Shown one piece after another: positions 59,069 to 64,000 of a DNA stretch of 64,000 nucleotides. Both the position numbers and the translations under genes were made by a program. Each line of letters opens with the position of its first letter. The stretch's first letter is position 1. A model generated the notes under the pieces. It saw only the letters and a program-made list of their open reading frames with translations. It was not told the DNA's origin and made no database searches. This DNA is from JAEZHK01 sp040768845 (lineage in GTDB: Bacteria > Bacillota > Clostridia > Christensenellales > Aristaeellaceae), in assembly GCA_040768845.1 (NCBI GenBank), contig JAXGME010000007.1, forward strand, positions 124,001 through 188,000, in the 5' to 3' direction.

Positions 59069-60181
59069 ATGAAAAAGACGACGAAATGGCTTCTATCGCT
59101 CATCACAATCGGCCTCTTGGCCTACGCGCTCACCGTGCTGGAGGCGAACCGCTTCGCCCAGGGCATGCTGTATTCGGTGCTGCAAAAGAGCGCGATTCTG
59201 GCCATCGCGGCGGTTTCGATGAACCTTCTGAACGGCTTTACGGGCCTTTTTTCGCTGGGGCAGGCGGGCTTTATGGCGCTGGGCGCCTACACCACCGCCA
59301 TCCTGACCATCCCCACCGCGAAACTTGAAGGCGTGTACTACATGGATGGCATCGCCTCCGCCATCGTTTCCTTCCGGACGTTTCTCGACGCCGCGCCCGC
59401 CTGGCTGCAGACCAGCTATCCCTATCTGGCGCTGATCGCGGGGGGGCTGGTGGCGGCGGCCTTCGCCGCGCTGATCGGCCTGCCGATCCTGCGCCTCAAG
59501 AGCGATTACCTGGCCATCGCCACGCTGGGCTTTTCTGAAATTGTGCGCGCGCTGATCGCCAGTCCGCAGCTCAACACCGTCACCAACGGCTCCTACGGCC
59601 TGAAGAGCATTCCCAAGCTGGGTTCCATCCTGACCACATTCATCATCGCCGCGGTGTGCGTGGGCGCGATCGTGCTTCTGATCAAGTCCAGCTACGGTCG
59701 GGCCTTCAAGGCCATCCGCGAGGACGAGATCGCCGCCGAGGCCATGGGCATCAACCTGATGAAGCACAAGAATCTGGCCTTTGTGATCAGCTCCTTTTTT
59801 ACGGCGGTGGCGGGGGGCATGCTGGCGATGTTCATGCAGTCCATCGACTCCTCCACCTTCAAGATCGCCATGACCTATGACGTGCTGCTGATCGTGGTCA
59901 TCGGCGGCATCGGCTCGGTGACGGGCAGCGTGCTGTCAGCCTTTCTCGTGACCGCCGCCAAGGAGTGGTGGCTGCGCTTTTTCGATACGCCGCTGACCAT
60001 CGGGACCTTCGAGGTGCCGCTTTTGCGCACGGGCTTCCGGATGGTGGTCTTTTCGGTGCTCCTGATGGTGGTGGTGCTGTTTTACCGCCGGGGGCTGATG
60101 GGCACGACCGAATTTTCGTGGGACTTCTTCTGGAAAAAGCGGAATCCTTCCGTGAAAGGGGGCGCGCGGGATGGCCGGTAA
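59069..60181 (+). CDS. livM: Branched-chain amino acid ABC transporter permease LivM
   Basis: This 370-residue permease has ten or so spans with the LivM motifs SMNLLNGFTGLFSLGQAGFMALGAY, LRLKSDYLAIATLGFSEI, SSYGRAFKAIREDEIAAEAMGIN and IGGIGSVTGSVLSAF. It starts six bases after livH and overlaps livG by 11 bases. It forms the heterodimeric channel with LivH. Confidence 0.95.
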   Translation: MKKTTKWLLSLITIGLLAYALTVLEANRFAQGMLYSVLQKSAILAIAAVSMNLLNGFTGLFSLGQAGFMALGAYTTAILTIPTAKLEGVYYMDGIASAIVSFRTFLDAAPAWLQTSYPYLALIAGGLVAAAFAALIGLPILRLKSDYLAIATLGFSEIVRALIASPQLNTVTNGSYGLKSIPKLGSILTTFIIAAVCVGAIVLLIKSSYGRAFKAIREDEIAAEAMGINLMKHKNLAFVISSFFTAVAGGMLAMFMQSIDSSTFKIAMTYDVLLIVVIGGIGSVTGSVLSAFLVTAAKEWWLRFFDTPLTIGTFEVPLLRTGFRMVVFSVLLMVVVLFYRRGLMGTTEFSWDFFWKKRNPSVKGGARDGR

Positions 60182-61010
60182 CGTGCTGCACCTGGACAAC
60201 GTGACCATGCAGTTCGGCGGCGTGGTGGCCGTGAGCGATCTGACGCTGGACGTGAACGAGGGCGAAATCGTGGCCCTCATCGGCCCCAACGGCGCGGGCA
60301 AGACCACCGCCTTCAACGTGATCACCGGCGTGTACGCGCCCACCAACGGGCGCGTGACGCTGCGCGGCGAAGTGATCGCCGAGGGCTACCCCACCGGCAA
60401 GATGAAAAAGCTCTACGCCGCGGGCCATCAGGGGGAATACACCCGGCTGGTCGCCAACACGCCGGACAGGATCACCGCCAAGGGCGTGGCGCGCACCTTT
60501 CAGAACATCCGCCTTTTCAAGGATCTGACGGTATTTGAAAACGTGCTGATCGCCAAGCACCTGCGCGTCAGGGCCAACGTGGTTTCCGCCACGTTCCGGC
60601 TGAACCACCGGGAAGAGGCGCGCATGCGGCGCGAGGCGCTGGAGTTGATCGACGCGCTGGGGCTCTCCGCCGCGCGCGATGAAAAGAGCGCCTCTCTCCC
60701 CTACGGCAAGCAGCGCATTCTGGAAATCGTGCGGGCGCTGGCCACCGGGCCCAGCCTTTTGCTGCTGGACGAGCCTGCCGCCGGCATGAACCCCCAGGAG
60801 ACGGACGAGCTTTCCGACTTCATCCGGCGAATCAAAAAGCAGTTTAACCTCACCGTGTTCATGATCGAACACCACATGAACCTGGTGATGGACATTTCCG
60901 ACCGCATCTACGTCATCGACTTCGGGAAGTACATCGCCTCCGGCACACCCGCCGAGGTGCAGTTCAACCCCGACGTCATCAAGGCATACCTGGGGGTGGA
61001 AGAAGCATGA
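60171..61010 (+). CDS. livG: Branched-chain amino acid ABC transporter ATPase LivG
   Basis: This 279-residue ATPase has Walker A GPNGAGKTTAF, the Q-loop in ARTFQNIRLF, a signature-equivalent LPYGKQRILEI and Walker B LLLLDEPAAGMNP, the normal LivG set. It carries an insert (about residues 60-90, YPTGKMKKLYAAGHQG) longer than in E. coli LivG. It overlaps livM at its start and livF at its end (ATGA). Confidence 0.95.
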   Translation: MAGNVLHLDNVTMQFGGVVAVSDLTLDVNEGEIVALIGPNGAGKTTAFNVITGVYAPTNGRVTLRGEVIAEGYPTGKMKKLYAAGHQGEYTRLVANTPDRITAKGVARTFQNIRLFKDLTVFENVLIAKHLRVRANVVSATFRLNHREEARMRREALELIDALGLSAARDEKSASLPYGKQRILEIVRALATGPSLLLLDEPAAGMNPQETDELSDFIRRIKKQFNLTVFMIEHHMNLVMDISDRIYVIDFGKYIASGTPAEVQFNPDVIKAYLGVEEA

Positions 61011-61738
61011 GCCTGCTCACCGTGAAGGATCTCAAGGTCAGCTTCGGCGGCATCGAAGCCCTCAAGGGCATCTCCTTCAGCGTGGAGGAAGGCGCCATCG
61101 TGACGCTGATCGGCGCAAACGGCGCGGGTAAATCCACCACGCTCCGGGCCATCAGCGGTCTGGTGCGCCCGGCCGCCGGCACCATCCACTACGCGGGCGA
61201 GCCCATCGGCGGCATGGACACCCAGAAGATCGTCGAAAAGGGGATCGCGCTGGTGCCCGAAGGCCGCCGCGTGTTCCCCAACCTGACGGTGCTGGAAAAT
61301 CTGCTGATCGGCGCCTACATGCGCACCGGGAAGAGCGCCATCGATCGGGACATCGAGCACGTGTACCACCTGTTCCCCCGGCTCAAGGAGCGGCATTGGC
61401 AGTTGGCGGGCACGCTGTCCGGCGGCGAGCAGCAGATGCTGGCGGTGGGCCGCGGGCTGATGAGCCGGCCCAAGATCCTGATGATGGACGAGCCGTCGCT
61501 GGGCCTGGCGCCGATGGTGGTGCGGGACATCTTCTCGATCATCCGCACCCTGAATCAGGAGGGCATCACGATTCTTCTGATCGAACAGAACGCCAACGCC
61601 GCGCTGCGCGCCGCCAACTACGGCTACGTGCTGGAGACCGGGCGCATTACGCTGACCGGCACCGGCCAGGAATTGCTGGAGAACCAGCAGGTGCGCGAGG
61701 CCTACCTGGGCAAAACCCGCCAGGCCGCGCAGGGGTAG
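61007..61738 (+). CDS. livF: Branched-chain amino acid ABC transporter ATPase LivF
   Basis: This 243-residue ATPase has Walker A GANGAGKSTT, signature LSGGEQQM, Walker B ILMMDEPSLGLAP and the switch histidine replaced by Q in LIEQN, as usual in LivF. It ends the liv operon and faces the convergent mutT-like gene across a hairpin at 61753-61780. Confidence 0.95.
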   Translation: MSLLTVKDLKVSFGGIEALKGISFSVEEGAIVTLIGANGAGKSTTLRAISGLVRPAAGTIHYAGEPIGGMDTQKIVEKGIALVPEGRRVFPNLTVLENLLIGAYMRTGKSAIDRDIEHVYHLFPRLKERHWQLAGTLSGGEQQMLAVGRGLMSRPKILMMDEPSLGLAPMVVRDIFSIIRTLNQEGITILLIEQNANAALRAANYGYVLETGRITLTGTGQELLENQQVREAYLGKTRQAAQG

Positions 61739-61752
61739 GCCAGAGGCGGCGC

Positions 61753-61780
61753 GGCCGCGCGGGAAAAACCCCGCGCGGCC
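61753..61780. terminator. Hairpin between convergent livF and the Nudix gene
   Basis: GGCCGCGCGGG (61753-61763) pairs with CCCGCGCGGCC (61770-61780) around a short A-rich loop. There is no T tract outside, so it may act as a mutual pause site rather than a classic terminator. Confidence 0.5.
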
Positions 61781-61784
61781 GATC

Positions 61785-62174
61785 TCATCCGCGCAGGAGC
61801 CTGTCCCGCAACAGGGCCGCCAGCGGCACGTCCGCCGGCGCAAGGTCCACGCCGCACAGCGCATCCGGCGTCACCCATTCCAGCCGGTCGTGTACGGTGA
61901 GCGCCATCTCGCCCCGCTGCCATTCGAACCGGTAGAGCCTGAGCAGCACATCGCCAAAGGCGTAGGAATGCGCGCTTTCCCCCACAAAATCCCGGGCCGC
62001 ACCCTCAATGCCCAGTTCCTCCTTCAGCTCGCGCTCGAGCGCCGCCCGGTCGCTCTCCCCCGGTTCTACCTTGCCGCCGGGAAACTCCCACTTCCCCTCG
62101 ATCTTCTGCCCCGGCGCGCGCCGAACCACCAACACGCGCCCCGCTCTTTCCACTGCCGCCGCCACCACCGTCAT
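61785..62174 (-). CDS. Nudix (deoxy)nucleoside triphosphate pyrophosphohydrolase, MutT-like
   Basis: This 129-residue protein begins MTVVAAAVERAGRVLVVRRAPGQ and has the Nudix box GGKVEPGESDRAALERELKEELG at about residues 33-55, with the EFPGGK motif before it. This is the MutT/CTP-pyrophosphohydrolase branch, which cleans 8-oxo-dGTP or 5-methyl-dCTP from the pool. No strong ribosome site is visible (GGCGGCGGACATG), but the protein is full length. Confidence 0.9.
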   Translation of the reverse strand: MTVVAAAVERAGRVLVVRRAPGQKIEGKWEFPGGKVEPGESDRAALERELKEELGIEGAARDFVGESAHSYAFGDVLLRLYRFEWQRGEMALTVHDRLEWVTPDALCGVDLAPADVPLAALLRDRLLRG

Positions 62175-62299
62175 GTCCGCCGCCTCCCGCGCTTCGTGAT
62201 CTTTGCATTATAGCACGCCCCGCGCACACCCCGCAACACCGGAACCGGGCGGTGCGTGGATTCGTCCAATGAAATGATCAGGGGCAGAGGAGGGACGCC

Positions 62300-62500
62300 A
62301 TGAACAGAACGCCAAAGCGGAAGATGGCCAAGCGGACGCGCCGCAAGCTGGACACAACCGCCCGCCGCGCGTGGCATATCTCCCCGGTCACGCGCCTCGT
62401 ACCCAGCAAAAAGCTCTATAACCGCAAAAAGCGCCGGGTGGACGACGATCCGGGCCCGGCGCTTTTTGTGTCTTCCCAAAGATTGCAGGAAATGGTATAA
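62300..62500 (+). CDS. Small basic protein of unknown function
   Basis: The frame encodes 66 residues, very rich in Lys and Arg (MNRTPKRKMAKRTRRKLD, then YNRKKRR), with GAGGAGGG seven bases ahead of ATG 62300, so the start is good. Oddly, the last 25 codons run through a strong terminator hairpin (62425-62470), and the stop TAA at 62498-62500 overlaps the TATAAT of the next gene. The original stop was perhaps lost. No homologue was recognised; RNA binding is possible from the charge. Confidence 0.5.
   Translation: MNRTPKRKMAKRTRRKLDTTARRAWHISPVTRLVPSKKLYNRKKRRVDDDPGPALFVSSQRLQEMV
62425..62470 (+). terminator. Terminator inside the end of the small basic gene
   Basis: AAAAAGCGCCGGG pairs with CCCGGCGCTTTTT over 13 bp with a loop of about 16 bases, with the T run on the plus strand. 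It lies within the reading frame of the small basic protein and ahead of the flavin-binding gene. Confidence 0.82.
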
Positions 62501-62501
62501 T
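62496..62501 (+). promoter_or_regulatory. -10 box of the flavin-binding protein gene
   Basis: TATAAT, 37 bases before ATG 62539; the -35 (TTCCCA at 62473-62478, 17 bases upstream) is weak. Confidence 0.6.
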
Positions 62502-62538
62502 GGCCGAAAACCCGCTGAACGGCAGGGAGGAATCCCCC

Positions 62539-63000
62539 ATGCGCAGGAAGGACCTGGAGGTTTTAGAAAAGGAACGGCTCGTCGAGATCCTCGACGGCTG
62601 CAAGGTCTGCCGCCTGGGCATCGCGGCGGAGGTGCCCTACATCGTGCCGATGAACTTTGGCTACGAATGGGGCGACCGCCTGATCCTCTACTTCCACAGC
62701 GCGCCCAAGGGCCGGAAGATCGATCTTCTGACGGCGCACCCCCGGGTGGCCTTTGAGATGGACTGCGACCACCGTCTGGTGGAAGGCTCCACAGCCTGCC
62801 GCTACACCTACCGGTACGCCAGCGTCACCGGGGAGGGGCACGTGCGCTTTCTGGAGAATTACGACGAGAAGCTGGGCGCGCTCAAGGCCATCATGCGGCG
62901 CGTCACCGGTAGGGACGATTTTGAATATGACGAGCCGGCGGTCCGAAACGTGGCGGTATTTGCCGTGGACGCGGAGTGCGTGACTGGAAAAAAGCGGTAG
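62539..63000 (+). CDS. Pyridoxamine 5'-phosphate oxidase-fold flavoprotein (NimA-like)
   Basis: This 153-residue protein has the split-barrel FMN-binding fold typical of nitroimidazole-resistance-like proteins: RLVEILDGCKVCRLGIAAEVPYIVPMNFGYEW, IDLLTAHPRVAFEMDCDH and YASVTGEGHVRFLEN. Family members bind FMN or heme-like cofactors; some reduce 5-nitroimidazoles. GGGAGGAATCCCCC leads into ATG 62539; the upstream ATG at 62500 overlaps the -10 and is rejected. Confidence 0.9.
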   Translation: MRRKDLEVLEKERLVEILDGCKVCRLGIAAEVPYIVPMNFGYEWGDRLILYFHSAPKGRKIDLLTAHPRVAFEMDCDHRLVEGSTACRYTYRYASVTGEGHVRFLENYDEKLGALKAIMRRVTGRDDFEYDEPAVRNVAVFAVDAECVTGKKR

Positions 63001-63025
63001 CCCGCGGCAGCATAAAGGAGAGAAG

Positions 63026-63649
63026 ATGATGAAAAGACGATGCGCGGCGCTGGGCCTGGCGCTGATCCTGACGGCGGCGCTGCCGGCCATGGCCCAGACG
63101 GTTGTGGACGAACTGGCCGCCTACTGGGAGAAGGCCAACCCGATCTACGCCCAGATCCAGGCGCTGGGCGAACGGCAGACGGAGATCTACAACCAGTACG
63201 GCCTGTCGATGGAAGAGGACGCGGAGCCCATGGAAGACGACGCCTACGAGGACTACGTGCGCGGGCTTGAAGTCTTCAGCGAGGACGAGCTCAAGACCCT
63301 GATGGACGCCAACGCCCAAATCGTGGCGCTCTCCGATGAGATCGACGAGCTGACCGCCCGGCACGCATCCTCCGAAGACGAGACGGAGCAGGGCGTGCTG
63401 GACAACCTGATTCACTACAAGCAGGACCAGATCTCCGCCCTGGTCGATTCCGTGGCGGCGCTGGACGCCCGCCTTCGCGTCGCGGAGGAATACCACTACG
63501 TGATGAACCTGCCCGGCCTCACCGACGAGGCGCGGCAGGAGCTGATTTCCATGTACGACACCCAGCGGGATCTGGAGGCACAGCTTGCCGCGCTGGAGGC
63601 CCCGCTCAGCGAGGAGGCCCTGGAGAGCCTCTACGGGGAATCCCACTGA
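63026..63649 (+). CDS. Secreted coiled-coil protein of unknown function
   Basis: This 207-residue protein has a signal peptide (MMKRRCAALGLALILTAALPAMAQ) and a mature part that is almost wholly helical and acidic, with heptad-like stretches (LMDANAQIVALSDEIDEL, LISMYDTQRDLEAQLAALEAP). No enzyme motif was seen. AAAGGAGAG precedes the double ATG. It is 26 bases after the flavoprotein gene and may be in the same transcript. A good terminator follows. Confidence 0.75.
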   Translation: MMKRRCAALGLALILTAALPAMAQTVVDELAAYWEKANPIYAQIQALGERQTEIYNQYGLSMEEDAEPMEDDAYEDYVRGLEVFSEDELKTLMDANAQIVALSDEIDELTARHASSEDETEQGVLDNLIHYKQDQISALVDSVAALDARLRVAEEYHYVMNLPGLTDEARQELISMYDTQRDLEAQLAALEAPLSEEALESLYGESH

Positions 63650-63691
63650 CGCCGCCGTACCCGCGGCATCGCGCCCCGGAAGGGCCCGCAT

Positions 63692-63727
63692 CGTTCCCGG
63701 CGCGCAGGCGCCGGGAACGCGTTTTTT
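63692..63727 (+). terminator. Terminator of the coiled-coil protein gene
   Basis: CGTTCCCGGCGC (63692-63703) pairs with GCGCCGGGAACG (63708-63719), followed by CGTTTTTT. Its CGTTCCCGGC arms are the same as the arms of the relic hairpin near 47521-47549. Confidence 0.9.
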
Positions 63728-63744
63728 CACCGGCGCGCCGCCCG

Positions 63745-64000
63745 TCAATCCACCATCTTTTTCAGATCGCCGTAGCCCATTTCCTCCATCTTCTCATAGG
63801 GGATGAAGCGCAGCGCCGCGCTGTTGATGCAGTAGCGCACGCCTGAGGGCGACTCGCGGTCGCCTTCAAATACGTGGCCCAGGTGGGAATCCCCGGCACG
63901 GCTGCGCACCTCGGTGCGGATCATGCCGTGGGAGCGGTCGCGGCGGTAGGCCATCGCGTTGTCGTCGATGGGCCGGGCGAAGGCCGGCCAGCCGCAGTCG
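63745..64000 (-). CDS. msrB: Peptide-methionine (R)-S-oxide reductase domain, 5' end outside window
   Basis: The minus-strand frame enters at 64000 and reads DCGWPAFARPIDD, VRSRAGDSHLGHVFEGD, SPSGVRYCINSAALRFIPYEKM. This is the C-terminal half of an MsrB domain, which reduces methionine-R-sulfoxide in proteins. The catalytic cysteine is in RYCIN. The visible part lacks the first CxxC zinc pair, which would lie beyond the edge. Whether it is fused to MsrA cannot be seen. Confidence 0.93.
   Translation of the reverse strand, partial: DCGWPAFARPIDDNAMAYRRDRSHGMIRTEVRSRAGDSHLGHVFEGDRESPSGVRYCINSAALRFIPYEKMEEMGYGDLKKMVD

Noticed and set aside
1..64000. CRISPR array, prophage, integrase-att site or replication origin
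   Set aside because: No spaced direct repeats, phage structural genes, site-specific recombinase or DnaA-box cluster was seen.

Overview
The window looks like a chromosomal segment of a GC-rich member of the Clostridia (Firmicutes), probably a gut or anaerobic-digester lineage. The reasons are the rpsT-gpr pair (gpr encodes the spore germination protease), the GlgC/GlgD/GlgA glycogen set, YesM/YesN two-component control of sugar uptake, an ECF transporter, strong AGGAGG-type ribosome sites with GTG and TTG starts, and a corrinoid methyl-transfer gene set. No tRNA, rRNA, CRISPR array or phage was seen. The lineage is an inference from gene content only.

Layout. 0-6.5 kb: an ECF sigma factor with its DUF4179-type membrane partner, flanked on the left by two broken copies of that partner family joined head to head, then secreted proteins of unknown role (one frameshifted), an XRE regulator with a membrane tail, and a histidine-kinase remnant. 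6.5-13.4 kb: a MATE exporter, two TetR regulators and an ECF-transporter operon with an ATC-hydrolase-like gene. 13.4-17.8 kb: a QueD-like protein, a Fur/PerR-type regulator, IS remnants, a YaiI protein, S20 and Gpr. 17.8-20.3 kb: a nest of IS630, IS256 and IS5-like elements directly behind gpr. 20.3-24.6 kb: a third TetR and a heterodimeric ABC exporter. 24.9-29.5 kb: a DtxR/MntR regulator with a Mn/Zn/Fe ABC importer. 29.7-37.7 kb: a GH31 alpha-xylosidase, its sugar ABC importer and a divergent YesMN system. 37.7-45.9 kb: an IS481-like remnant, acyltransferase-like genes, ferritin, a GH31 relic and a ribose-type ABC importer. 46-51.6 kb: a truncated DUF4179-family relic and glgCDA. 52-56.8 kb: a corrinoid protein diverging from PocR-AraC regulator, UroD-type methyltransferase fused to thioredoxin, CobW GTPase and ferredoxin. 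57-61.7 kb: livKHMGF. 61.8-64 kb: MutT, small proteins, a flavin-binding protein and the start of MsrB.

How parts work together. The most informative hidden signal is a 16-bp inverted repeat, GTTAGT-N4-RCTAAY, with identical spacing, lying just upstream of four separate transcription units (MATE exporter, ECF operon, truncated VOC gene, ABC-exporter pair). They are spread over 13 kb and interleaved with three TetR genes. This suggests one regulon for export and uptake of small molecules. Each TetR gene has its own textbook sigma-A promoter overlapped or followed by its own palindrome.

The most interesting candidate system is the corrinoid cluster at 52-56.8 kb. It pairs an unusual methyltransferase-thioredoxin fusion, in which a usual zinc-ligand histidine position appears to be phenylalanine, with a CobW-type metallochaperone GTPase and a two-cluster ferredoxin, all translationally coupled and probably switched on by a PocR-domain activator.
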